64,000 nt of DNA, from the NCBI RefSeq assembly GCF_003703475.1, contig NZ_RDQM01000005.1:62001-126000 (forward strand), given 5' to 3'. Shown in pieces: positions 31,303 to 40,900 of the stretch (position 1 is its first letter; each line of letters starts with the position of its first letter). The notes under the pieces were generated by a model, which saw nothing but the letters and a program-made list of their open reading frames with translations, did no database searches and was not told where the DNA came from. Source of the DNA: Allofranklinella schreckenbergeri. Its GTDB lineage: Bacteria; Pseudomonadota; Gammaproteobacteria; Burkholderiales; Burkholderiaceae_C. Made by a program: the position numbers and the translations under genes.

Positions 31303-32190
31303 ATGTCCACCACCGAACAACGTGCGCGCATTGCCAGCGGCCAGGGTTTCATCGCCGCGCTGGATCAAAGCGGCGGCAGCACGCCCAAGGCGCTCAAGCT
31401 CTACGGCATTGAAGAATCGGCCTACGCCAGCGAAGCCGAAATGTTCGACCTGGTGCACCAAATGCGCCAGCGCATCGTCAGCAGCCCCGCGTTCGACCAG
31501 CGCGTGCTCGGCGCCATCCTGTTCGAGATGACGCTGGATCGCCCCTTCAACGGCAAGGACGCCGCCCAATACCTCTGGCAAGACAAGGGCGTCGTGCCCT
31601 TCCTGAAAATCGACAAGGGCCTGCAAGACGAAGCCGATGGCGTGCAATTGATGAAGCCCATCCCCGGCCTGGACGAGCTGCTCGCGCGCGCCAAAGCCAA
31701 GGGCGTGTTCGGCACCAAAGAGCGCTCGGTCATCAAAGCCAACAACCCCGCTGGCATCGCCGCCGTGCTGGATCAGCAATTCGAGCTGGCCCGCCAGGTG
31801 CTGGCCGCGGGTCTGGTGCCCATCATCGAGCCGGAAGTGGACATCAAAGCCGCCGACAAACAAGCCATTGAAGTCGAACTGAAAAAGGGTCTGATCGAGC
31901 GCCTGAACACCATCGACGCCAGCACCCCCGTCATGCTCAAGCTCACCCTGCCGACGGTGGACGGCTTCTTCGACGAACTCGTGGCCCACCCCAGCGTGCT
32001 CAAAGTCGTGGCCCTCTCGGGCGGCTACACGCGCGCCGACGCCAACACCAAGCTGGCGCACAACAAGGGCGTGATCGCCAGCTTCAGCCGCGCCCTCACC
32101 GAAGGCCTGAGCGCGCAACAAAGCGACGAGCAATTCAACCAGGCGCTGGATGCCTCCATCGAATCCATCTACCGCGCCTCTATCGCCTAA
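31303..32190 (+). CDS. fda: Fructose-bisphosphate aldolase class I
   Basis: 295-residue Schiff-base aldolase of glycolysis/gluconeogenesis, bacterial class I type. The N-terminus MSTTEQRARIASGQGFIAALDQSGGSTPK, the KANNPAGIAAVLDQQF stretch, and the catalytic-lysine region VMLKLTLPT (Lys213) mark the family. AAGGAG sits seven bases before ATG 31303; the longer frame to 31030 runs into MITE M1 and is not coding. A strong terminator follows about 70 bases after the stop. Confidence 0.93.
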   Translation: MSTTEQRARIASGQGFIAALDQSGGSTPKALKLYGIEESAYASEAEMFDLVHQMRQRIVSSPAFDQRVLGAILFEMTLDRPFNGKDAAQYLWQDKGVVPFLKIDKGLQDEADGVQLMKPIPGLDELLARAKAKGVFGTKERSVIKANNPAGIAAVLDQQFELARQVLAAGLVPIIEPEVDIKAADKQAIEVELKKGLIERLNTIDASTPVMLKLTLPTVDGFFDELVAHPSVLKVVALSGGYTRADANTKLAHNKGVIASFSRALTEGLSAQQSDEQFNQALDASIESIYRASIA

Positions 32191-32260
32191 ACAGCGCCTC
32201 AACAGCGCCCAGACAGCGCCTCAACGCCGCCCGCCAACGCGCGCGGCCCCACAACGCAAC

Positions 32261-32300
32261 GCCCCGCAAGCCTGGCCGCCAGGCTTGCGGGGCGTTTTTT
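32261..32300 (+). terminator. Rho-independent terminator after fda
   Basis: Perfect 15-bp stem GCCCCGCAAGCCTGG (32261-32275), loop ccg, CCAGGCTTGCGGGGC (32279-32293), then six T (32295-32300). Repeat R8 starts directly after. Confidence 0.93.
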
Positions 32301-32380
32301 ACAAAATCCAATCAAAGGAAAACTGAAATCAACACCATCATGCCGAAATAGGGTGATTTTTTATCCTATTGATTTGTAAT
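32301..32380 (+). repeat. AT-rich palindromic repeat, copy R8
   Basis: Forward copy: AATCAAAGGAAAACTG, core CATCATGCCGAAATAGGG, right arm ATCCTATTGATTTGTAA. It lies between the fda terminator and the stop of the leftward lipoprotein gene. Confidence 0.92.
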
Positions 32381-32387
32381 ATTCAAC

Positions 32388-33698
32388 CTATTCCAACACA
32401 ATCGCCAATGCCGCCTGCCCGACCGACAGCCACAGCGCATCACCCACAAAGTGGATATCACGCACATTGGGCAGGCGGTATGTCGCGGGCGCTTGCAGAT
32501 AATCGTCGGCCACGGCGGGGATCGCCTCGCCGCCCAGCACCCGCACCGCGCTGGCCACTGAATTGGCCGCTGAACTGGCCGCGCCATCAATGCGGTAAAC
32601 GGACGACCATTTGCCCTCCAGCGCATCGTCGCGCACCGCCAGCATCAGCGCCGCATCCTGACCATCGGCCTTGACGGCCATGCTCACGTGCGGATTGCCA
32701 TAACCCTCGATCCGGAAATCCCGCCGTTGCCCGCTGTGCAACTGGTGCCAGGCATAAGCGCCCGGCGGGCCTTGTGTGACCAGGTGCACACGCCCTTGGG
32801 CGTCCACATCCAGATCCAGCGCCACATCGCCCGCGGCCATGCTGGCAACGTGCAGGGTGCGCACGTCCAATTGACCATCGATCGTGCGCACCCGCCCCTT
32901 GTCGACAAAATAATGCAGGCCATCGCCACCCGTTACCACACTGTGCGGCGCATAAAAACGGGCCTGGCTGATAGGGCCATCCACCGCATCGAAAACAATG
33001 GGCTGATCCGGCCCGACGCCTTCAGGCATGTTTCTCCAACGCGCCGCCCACCACTGATTGGGCTCCCATGGAGAACGACTCCAAGGATAAAAATAAAGAC
33101 TGGGGCCGTAATAGGAATACCTGCGGTAGCTCGCGGCATAACCGGGCTCAAACCTGTAACCCCTATCCGCATTGGTATCCATCACGGTCAAGACATAAAG
33201 CCCCGCAGGACTCCAGAACAAACCCGAGCCCCGGCTTTTCGCAGCGTGAATCTCCGGATCCACCAACTGCAAGCCTCGCTCGATAAACTGATATACAAGA
33301 CCGACGCGATCCATTCGGTCCACACCCCAGGTAACGTAAGACCCAAGCCTAAAACAATATTCCGCCCCAGGGTCCTCCAGAAAGTAAACAGAACCACCAA
33401 ACGTGTAAAAACGTTCCAGCGCGTGAAAGCGCATAGCATCCCAGTCGATCGTCTGATGGCGTGAAGGGCGATTTTTCCATCCCGTTGGAATGCAAGGCTG
33501 CCCGGTCAATTCAGCCGACCCGGCCATCACCGTCAGCGCATGCTTGACCGGCTCGGGCAACGGCCGGGCAGGCTTGGGAAGAGGCGCAATGATGGGAGGA
33601 TTTGGCGGCGGCTCAGGCTCAGGCGCATCGTCACCACCGCCGCCACATCCAGCAATCAACAAGGCCAGGCTCAGGGGAATCAGTTTGGCTCGCATCAT
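32388..33698 (-). CDS. Hypothetical lipoprotein
   Basis: 436 residues. The signal peptide ends in lipobox LIAGC followed by a GGGG-acidic-proline linker, so it is probably an outer-membrane or periplasmic lipoprotein. The middle is rich in Tyr/Trp (YRRYSYYGPSLYFYPWSRSPWEPNQWW). The C-terminal half has regular beta-like stretches (DVALDLDVDAQGRVHLVTQG) that suggest a propeller, but I cannot assign a family. Start 33698 has GGAG eight bases upstream; 33704 is an alternative. Single gene, divergent from gloB. Confidence 0.7.
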   Translation of the reverse strand: MMRAKLIPLSLALLIAGCGGGGDDAPEPEPPPNPPIIAPLPKPARPLPEPVKHALTVMAGSAELTGQPCIPTGWKNRPSRHQTIDWDAMRFHALERFYTFGGSVYFLEDPGAEYCFRLGSYVTWGVDRMDRVGLVYQFIERGLQLVDPEIHAAKSRGSGLFWSPAGLYVLTVMDTNADRGYRFEPGYAASYRRYSYYGPSLYFYPWSRSPWEPNQWWAARWRNMPEGVGPDQPIVFDAVDGPISQARFYAPHSVVTGGDGLHYFVDKGRVRTIDGQLDVRTLHVASMAAGDVALDLDVDAQGRVHLVTQGPPGAYAWHQLHSGQRRDFRIEGYGNPHVSMAVKADGQDAALMLAVRDDALEGKWSSVYRIDGAASSAANSVASAVRVLGGEAIPAVADDYLQAPATYRLPNVRDIHFVGDALWLSVGQAALAIVLE

Positions 33699-33791
33699 CT
33701 GCATTGCTCCACAATCAAAGGGTTTGCATCATCGGCCGCCGCGCCTTGCGCCGTCAAGGCGGGGCTTCTACCACCACACGCTGACCCCACC

Positions 33792-34661
33792 ATGCCCTTG
33801 CACCTTCAAGCCCTGCCCGCCCTGAACGACAACTACATCTGGCTGCTGCACGACGGGCGCCGCGCGCTGGTGGTCGATCCCGGCGAAGCCGCGCCGGTGC
33901 AGGCGGCGCTGGCACAGGCGGGCTTGCAGCTTGACGCCATCTTCATCACCCACCACCACGGCGACCACACGGGGGGCGTGGCCGCGCTCAAGCAGGCCAG
34001 CGGCGCGCGCGTGATCGGCCCCGCGCATGAGCGCCAGCCGGTGGCGCATGTGGATGCGCCGCTGCACGCAGGCCAGCGCGTGCAGGCGCTGGGGCTGGAT
34101 TGGCAGGCGCTGGATGTGCCCGGCCATACGGCGGGGCATCTCGCGTTTTTCACCGAAGCCGCCGCGCTGGCAGCAACGGGGGGACTGGCGGATCCAACAG
34201 ATTGGCCGCTGCCCGGCGATGCCCTGCCGTCGCCCTCATCCTCGCCCTCCCCCATCCTGTTTTGCGGCGACACGCTGTTTTGCGCGGGCTGCGGGCGTTT
34301 GTTCGAAGGCACGGCCGCGCAAATGCTGGCCTCGCTCGACGCGCTGGCCGCCTTGCCCGATGCCACGCTGGTGTGCTGCGCGCATGAGTACACGCTGGGC
34401 AATATGGCCTTCGCCGCTGCGGTTGAGGCCGATAATGTGCAGTTGCAGCATGCTTGGCAGCAGGCCAAGCGGTTGCGCCAGCACATGCTGCCCACCTTGC
34501 CCTCGCGCCTGGCGCTGGAGCGGCAAATCAACCCTTTTTTGCGCAGCCGCACCCCCGCCGTGCGTGCGGCTTTGCACCATGCGCACAAGGCCCCCGAGCC
34601 TGCCCTGGCCGACGATGCGGCCTGGTTTGCTGCCTTGCGCGAATGGAAAAACCAGTTCTGA
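33792..34661 (+). CDS. gloB: Hydroxyacylglutathione hydrolase (glyoxalase II)
   Basis: 289-residue metallo-beta-lactamase-fold enzyme that hydrolyses S-lactoylglutathione to D-lactate in methylglyoxal detoxification. Metal ligands: THHHGDH (H54, H56, D58, H59), VPGHTAGH, FCGDTLF and CAHEYT. The C-terminal glutathione-binding region keeps INPFLR. Slightly longer than the usual 255-260 residues, because of a Pro/Ser insert (DPTDWPLPGDALPSPSSSPS) before the FCGDTLF strand. Followed by mltD four bases later, as in many proteobacteria. Confidence 0.92.
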   Translation: MPLHLQALPALNDNYIWLLHDGRRALVVDPGEAAPVQAALAQAGLQLDAIFITHHHGDHTGGVAALKQASGARVIGPAHERQPVAHVDAPLHAGQRVQALGLDWQALDVPGHTAGHLAFFTEAAALAATGGLADPTDWPLPGDALPSPSSSPSPILFCGDTLFCAGCGRLFEGTAAQMLASLDALAALPDATLVCCAHEYTLGNMAFAAAVEADNVQLQHAWQQAKRLRQHMLPTLPSRLALERQINPFLRSRTPAVRAALHHAHKAPEPALADDAAWFAALREWKNQF

Positions 34662-34665
34662 AACC

Positions 34666-36384
34666 ATGCTCCGTACGACTTTGACCGATCCCCTGCGCTG
34701 GCTGATGGCCGTGGCCATTGGCGCTGTGATGGCAGGGTGCTCGACCCTGCCCTCCTCCTCGCCCGAATCTTCCGCCAACGCCTATGCCCCTGATGGCCGC
34801 GCGCTGGCGCCCATTGAGCCAGCCAGCATCTACAGCCTTGAAGTGCGCACCACCGCCCCCGCGCAAGACATCTGGGCGCGCATGCGCTCGGGCTTTGCCA
34901 TGCCCGATTTGCACAGCCCGCTGGTGGGCGAGCGCGAGCGCTGGTACGCCAGCCGCCCCGATCTGATGCTGCGCATGACAGAGCGCTCGCGCAAATACCT
35001 GTTTCACATCGTTGAGGAGCTCGAGCGCCGCAACATGCCCACCGAGCTGGCGCTGCTGCCGTTTGTGGAAAGCGCCTACAACCCCAACGCCGTCTCCAGC
35101 GCCAAGGCGGCGGGCATGTGGCAATTCATGCCCGCCACCGGCATCGACTACTCGCTGGAGCAAAGCGCCTTCATCGACGACCGCCGCGACGTGCTCGAAT
35201 CGACCCGCGCTGCGCTGGACTATCTGCAAAAACTGCACAACATGTTTGGCGACTGGCACCTGGCCCTGGCCGCCTACAACTGGGGCGAAGGCAGCGTGGG
35301 GCGCGCCCGCGCACGCAACCAAAACGCCGGGCTGCCCACCGGCTATCTGGACTTGCGCATGCCCGACGAAACACGCGGCTACGTGCCCAAGCTCCAGGCC
35401 ATCAAAAACATCGTCAGCAACCCGCGCGCCTTCGGCGTGGAGCTGGCCGACATCGGCAACCACGCTTACTTCGACACCGCCACCATCGCGCGCGACATCG
35501 ACGTCGCCCGCGCCGCGCAAATGGCCGGCATCAGCGAGGCGGACTTTCGCCTGCTCAACCCCGCGCACAAAGGCCCCGTCGTCTTTGCCGCCGTCACCCC
35601 CGAAATCCTGCTGCCCTGGGAGAGCGCCCAAACCTTTCGCAGCAACCTCGCCAACCACCGCGATGGCCGCCTGGCCAGTTGGACGGTGTGGACCGCCCCC
35701 CAACGCATGGCCCTGGCCGACGTGGCCCAGCGCATCGGCGCCGACGAGCAAGAGCTGCGCACGCTCAACGCCATCCCGCGCAACATGCTGATCGAGGGCG
35801 GCTCCGCCCTGCTCGTGCCGCGCACCTCCGCCGCCCTGGCCGACGCCGCCGCCGAAACCATCGCCAACGGCCGCCTCAAACTCACGCCCGAGCGCCGCGC
35901 CAGCGCCGACAGCCCCCGCCGCCTCACCGTCGCCGCCCGCAAAGGCGAAACCGTCGCCACGCTGGCCGCGCGCTACAAAGTCGCCAAAGCCGACCTGGCG
36001 CGCTGGAACAAAGTCGCCCCCAACGCCCGATTCAAACCCGGGCAAAAAGTCGTCGTGCTGCAAAGCGCGCGCAGCGCCAAAACCACCCCCGCCGCCGCCC
36101 AGGCCAGCAAAACCGCCACCCGCACCGCCAAAGCCGCTGCGCCAACGGCCAAGCAGGCCAAGCAGGGCCAACCAACCAAACAGGCCAAAGCCAGCGCCCA
36201 AACTGGCAAAACTGCCCGAACCGCCCAAGCTGGCAAAACCGTCAAAACGGCAGCCAAAACCCCCGGCAAAGCCACAAACAAGACCGCAGCAAAAACCCCA
36301 ACCAAAGCCACCGCAGCCCACAAGCCCGCCACGTCGCAAAAAACCCGCGTCGCCACCGCCAACAGCCGCACGGCCAAGCAATAG
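34666..36384 (+). CDS. mltD: Membrane-bound lytic murein transglycosylase D
   Basis: 572-residue lipoprotein (lipobox VMAGC, Cys25) that cleaves peptidoglycan glycan strands. The SLT domain starts near residue 108 with catalytic Glu135 in LLPFVESAYNP and continues with SAKAAGMWQFMPATG and AAYNWGEGSV. A LysM domain follows (about residues 420-465). The last 110 residues are a Lys/Ala/Thr-rich basic tail resembling histone H1-like sequences, which may bind DNA or wall polymers; its length is unusual. The gene shares a transcript with gloB. Confidence 0.92.
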   Translation: MLRTTLTDPLRWLMAVAIGAVMAGCSTLPSSSPESSANAYAPDGRALAPIEPASIYSLEVRTTAPAQDIWARMRSGFAMPDLHSPLVGERERWYASRPDLMLRMTERSRKYLFHIVEELERRNMPTELALLPFVESAYNPNAVSSAKAAGMWQFMPATGIDYSLEQSAFIDDRRDVLESTRAALDYLQKLHNMFGDWHLALAAYNWGEGSVGRARARNQNAGLPTGYLDLRMPDETRGYVPKLQAIKNIVSNPRAFGVELADIGNHAYFDTATIARDIDVARAAQMAGISEADFRLLNPAHKGPVVFAAVTPEILLPWESAQTFRSNLANHRDGRLASWTVWTAPQRMALADVAQRIGADEQELRTLNAIPRNMLIEGGSALLVPRTSAALADAAAETIANGRLKLTPERRASADSPRRLTVAARKGETVATLAARYKVAKADLARWNKVAPNARFKPGQKVVVLQSARSAKTTPAAAQASKTATRTAKAAAPTAKQAKQGQPTKQAKASAQTGKTARTAQAGKTVKTAAKTPGKATNKTAAKTPTKATAAHKPATSQKTRVATANSRTAKQ

Positions 36385-36402
36385 CCTTTTGGATTTCCTT
36401 TA

Positions 36403-36478
36403 TTTTACACATCAAAAAGCAAATAAAACATGCCATTTCGGCATGATTAGCATCAAATCGAATTTACTTTGATTTGAA
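36403..36478 (-). repeat. AT-rich palindromic repeat, copy R9
   Basis: Reverse copy: TTTTACACATCAAAAAGCAA, core CCATTTCGGCATGATTAGCA, right arm TTTACTTTGATTTGAA. Sits between mltD and leuB. Confidence 0.9.
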
Positions 36479-36584
36479 TGATAAGGCGATGGCCACCCCA
36501 GCCCGCTCGCCACCACGCCCCACGCCAAAGCCTTGCAGGCACGGCGCGGTTGTTTTCACTCTCCCCTTTACGCCCTTCCCAGCC

Positions 36585-37667
36585 ATGAAAATCGCCATCC
36601 TTCCCGGTGACGGCATCGGAGCCGAAATCGTCGCAGAAGCCGTCAAAGTGCTCCAGGCCCTGGACTTGAAGCTCGAACTGGAAACCGCCCCCGTCGGCGG
36701 CGCCGCGTACGAAGCCAGCGGCCATCCCCTGCCCGAAGCCACACTCAAGCTCGCCAAAGAAGCCGACGCCATCCTCTTTGGCGCCGTGGGCGACTGGAAA
36801 TACGACAAACTCGAACGCCACCTGCGCCCCGAGCAAGCCATCCTGGGCCTGCGCAAAGAGCTGGGCCTGTTTGCCAACTTCCGCCCCGCCATCTGCTACG
36901 AGCAGCTCACCCACGCCTCCAGCCTCAAGCCCGAGCTGGTCGCCGGGCTGGACATCCTCATCATCCGCGAACTCACCGGCGACATCTACTTCGGCCAGCC
37001 GCGCGGACGCCGCACCGCCGTCGATGGCCACTTCCCCGGAGCCGAAGAAGCCTTTGACACCATGCGCTACTCGCGCCCCGAGATCGAGCGCATCGCCCAC
37101 GTCGCCTTCCAGGCCGCGCAAAAACGCAAAGCCGCAGGCAAACCCGGCCTGGTCACCAGCGTGGACAAAGCCAACGTGCTGGAAACCTCCCAACTGTGGA
37201 AGGACGTGCTGATCGAAGTCCACCAGCAATACCCCGACATCGCGCTGGAGCACATGTACATCGACAACGCCGCCATGCAACTGGTCAAAGCGCCCAAAAA
37301 GCTCGATGTCGTCGTCACCGGCAACCTCTTTGGCGACATCCTCAGCGACGAAGCCGCCATGCTCACCGGCTCCATCGGCATGCTGCCCAGCGCCAGCCTG
37401 AACGAGAAAAAACAAGGCCTGTACGAACCCAGCCACGGCAGCGCGCCCGACATCGCCGGCCAAGGCATCGCCAACCCGCTGGCCACCATCCTCAGCGCCG
37501 CCATGATGCTGCGCTACTCCTTGGGCCAGGCCGAAGCGGCCGAGCGCATCGAAGCGGCCGTGCAAAAAGTCCTCGCCCAGGGCCTGCGCACCGCCGACAT
37601 CTACAGCGAAGGCACGCAAAAAGTCGGCACCGCCGCCATGGGCGACGCCGTGCGCGCGGCGCTGTAA
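36585..37667 (+). CDS. leuB: 3-isopropylmalate dehydrogenase
   Basis: 360-residue NAD-dependent decarboxylating dehydrogenase of leucine synthesis. Motifs: [19 protein letters not shown] (nucleotide-binding N-terminus), [23 protein letters not shown] (substrate loop), [14 protein letters not shown] (catalytic Lys), [15 protein letters not shown] and [18 protein letters not shown]. Start at 36585 rather than 36474, since the first 37 codons are not conserved. leuC, leuD and leuA are not adjacent. Confidence 0.92.
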   Translation: MKIAILPGDGIGAEIVAEAVKVLQALDLKLELETAPVGGAAYEASGHPLPEATLKLAKEADAILFGAVGDWKYDKLERHLRPEQAILGLRKELGLFANFRPAICYEQLTHASSLKPELVAGLDILIIRELTGDIYFGQPRGRRTAVDGHFPGAEEAFDTMRYSRPEIERIAHVAFQAAQKRKAAGKPGLVTSVDKANVLETSQLWKDVLIEVHQQYPDIALEHMYIDNAAMQLVKAPKKLDVVVTGNLFGDILSDEAAMLTGSIGMLPSASLNEKKQGLYEPSHGSAPDIAGQGIANPLATILSAAMMLRYSLGQAEAAERIEAAVQKVLAQGLRTADIYSEGTQKVGTAAMGDAVRAAL

Positions 37668-37734
37668 GCCCGGACAGGTGGCGGCACAACGCGACCTACG
37701 GCGCCGACTTTCGCGCCACAGCCTATGGCACCCC

Positions 37735-37860
37735 TGCTGCTCAAGGCCAGGCAGCGGGCCATGACGCGGATTTGGGCACTCTGCTTGCGTTGCAAAGCCT
37801 TACCCTTCCGCGTTTTGCTCCTTGCAGCCCAGTTGCATGCGTTCTACTCGCTCAATACGC
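37735..37860. repeat. Degenerate copy of the 45.6-kb repeat (E-type)
   Basis: Shares GATTTGGGCA-tct/gcGTTGCAAAGCC and GCGTTTTGC-cCTTGCA with the repeat at 45599-45760 in the same order and spacing, but its ends are eroded. It lies in the 276-base gap between leuB and cobN. A GCCACTG present here is not part of a B12 riboswitch. Confidence 0.5.
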
Positions 37861-37943
37861 CGCCCTTGCATCAAGGTGGCCACTGAATCTGCAAAGCGCC
37901 GCCAACGCCCTGCCCAACCACTCCCTCCCAACCGCCCGCCCCC

Positions 37944-40900
37944 ATGCACCTGCTCAGCACCCGCCCCGGCGGTTTCGTGGAAGACGACAGCATCGTCACC
38001 TGCCTGGATCAAACCCCTGCCGATGTGGTGGTGCTCAGCAGCGCCGACACCACGCTGGCGCTGCTGGCCGCCGCGCAAGGCGCGCTGTTGCAGGCCGATG
38101 CGGCCTTTCCCTCGCTGCGCCTGGCCAATGTGCTGCATTTGCGGCAAAACGCCTCGTTCGACCGCTATGCCGATGAGGTGCTGCGCCATGCGCGGGTGGT
38201 GATCGTCGATCACCTGGGCTCGGAATCGGCCTGGCCTTACGGCATTGGGCAATTGGGCGCGCTGGCGCGGCTGCACGGGCAGGCGCTGGCGCTGTTTTCG
38301 GGCGATTTGACGGAAGACCCCGATCTGCTGGCGCGCGGCACGCTGCCGGTAGCTACGGCGCGGCGGCTGTGGCAGTACCTGCGCGCGGGCGGCGCGGGCA
38401 ATGCGCGGGCGTTCTTGCAGGCCGTGGCCTTTCATGGCCTGGGCCACGGGCGCGAGCCGCCGCCGCCGCGCCCCATGCCGCAGGTGGCGTTGCATGCGCC
38501 GCCTGCATGGCTGGCTGCGGCGCAAGCCGCACAAGCCGCGCAAGAGGTAGCCGAGGCCGACGGGGCGGCAACGCCCGCCGCCGCAACGGTTATCGCGACG
38601 ACCGCGCCCGATGATCGCGCCGCGCTGCTAGCGCACTGGCACGCGGGCGCGCCGGTGGTGGCGCTGGTGTTCTACCGCTCGCACCTGCTGGCGGGCAACA
38701 CGGCGGCGTTTGACGATCTGGCGCTGGCGCTGCACGCGCAGGGGCTGAACCCGCTGCCGCTGGCGCTGGATTCGCTCAAAGACTCGCTGTGCCTGGCGGC
38801 GCTGCGCCAGTTGTGCGCCGAGCACGCGGTGCAACTGGTGCTCAACACCACGGCGTTTGCCGCGCTGGGTCACGGCGAGGCGGGCGCGGCCTTCGAGCCG
38901 CTGGCGGGCGATGCGCCGGTGCTGCAAGTCATCGTCAGCGGCGGCAACCGCGACGACTGGCTGCAAGACAGCCAGGGCCTGCGCCCGCGCGACATCGCCA
39001 TGCAGGTGGTGCTGCCGGAGGTGGACGGGCGCGTCATCACCCGCGCCATCAGCTTCAAGGCCGGCACGCGGCGCTGCCCGCACACGCAGGTGGATTTGGT
39101 GCATTACCAGAGCGAGCCGGACCGCATCGCCTTTGTGGCCGAGCTGGCCGCGCGCTGGTGCCGCCTGCGTCGCCTGCCCGCGCCCGCCAAGCGCCTGGCC
39201 CTGGTGCTGGCCAACTACCCCGGCAGCGAAGCGCGCATTGGCAGCGGCGTGGGGCTGGACACGCCCGCCTCCATCATCGCCCTGCTGCGCCTGCTGCGCG
39301 ATGAGGGCCATGACCTGGGTGACGCGGCCCGGCTGCCCGCCGACGGCGACGCGCTGATGCGCGCCCTCATCGCAGGCATCGCCAACGACCCGGCCCAGTG
39401 GCCGCTGCGCCCGGCTTTCCAAAGCTACGCGCTGGCCGATTACCACGCCCGCCTGGCCCAATTGCCGCCCGGCATGCTAGAGGCCATCACCGCCCGCTGG
39501 GGCGCGCCCGAGGCCGACCCGCTGCTGCGCCAGGGCCGCTTCATGATTGCGGGCCTGCGGCTGGGCAAGGTGTTCATCGGCATCCAGCCCGCGCGCACGC
39601 TGGACGCGGCCCTGGGCGGCGCGGCCGACTACGCCAGCTACCACGACGCCGACCTCGTGCCCCCGCACAGCTACCTGGCCTTTTACTTCTGGCTGCGCGA
39701 CGTGTTTGGCGTGGACGCCATCGCCCACGTGGGCAAGCACGGCAACCTGGAATGGCTGCCCGGCAAAAGCCTGGCGCTGTCTGCCGCCTGCTGGCCGGAC
39801 GCCATCCTGGGCCCGCTGCCGCACCTGTACCCCTTCATCGTCAACGACCCCGGCGAAGGCGCGCAGGCCAAGCGGCGCGCGCAGGCCGTCATCATCGACC
39901 ACCTCATGCCCCCGCTCACCCGGGCCGAAAACCACGGCCCCATGCAGGAGCTGGAGCGCCTGGTGGACGAGTATTACGAAGCCCTGCTGGTCGATCTGCG
40001 CCGCGCCGCCTTGCTGCGCCAGCACATCCTGGCCCTGGCGCGCCAGCAGCGCCTGGCCGAGGAACTCGGCCTGCCTGAAGCGGCCGCCACCAGCCCCGCC
40101 AACGCGCCCGACGCCAGCGCCGCCGAAGAAGCCCTGCTCACCCGCATCGACGCCTACCTGTGCGAGCTGAAGGAAACCCAGATCCGCGACGGCCTGCACG
40201 TCTTCGGCCAATCGCCCCAAGGCCGCCAGCGCCGCGACACCCTGCTGGCCCTGGCCCGCTACGCCAGCGGTGATAGTGACGGTGGCGACATTGACGGCGC
40301 GCGTGCACACGGCAGCGCCCAGCAGTCCGAGGGCCTGCTCGCCGCCCTGGCCGCCGATTTGCTGGGCGAGGGCTTCGACCCCTTCCACGACGACCCTGCC
40401 CAGCCCTGGCACGGCCCGCGCCCCGCCGCGCTGCAAGCCGTCAGCAGCGAAGCCTGGCGCCACCACGGCCACACGCGCGAGCGGCTGGAGCTGCTGGCCG
40501 CCGGGCTGCTGGAGGCGGTCATGCCGGATGGCGGGGAGAGCGCCCGCCTTCCCTCCCCCCCTGCCGAGCAACCAGACGCCACCACCCCGCCCCCCGGCCC
40601 CCGCACCCGCGCCGCCCTGGAGCGCATCGCCCGCGTGCTCGCCCCCCGGCTGGACGCCTGCGGCCCGCAGGAGCTGGCGGCCTTCAGCGCCGCGCTGCAA
40701 GGGCGCTTCGTGCAGCCCGGCCCCAGCGGCTCACCCTCGCGCGGGCGGCCTGATGTGCTGCCCACGGGGCGCAACTTCTACACCGTCGACACCCGCGCCA
40801 TCCCCACCCGCACCGCCTGGGCGTTGGGCGAAAAAGCCGCACAGCGCCTGATCGAGCGCCACCTGCAAGAACACGGCGACTACCCTCGCGCCGTGGGCCT

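Noticed and set aside
37668-37943. Possible cobalamin riboswitch before cobN because of a GCCACTG sequence
   Set aside because: The B12 box and the surrounding conserved stems (for example the GGGAA and CCCGCAACTG elements) are not present; the region instead matches the eroded repeat.
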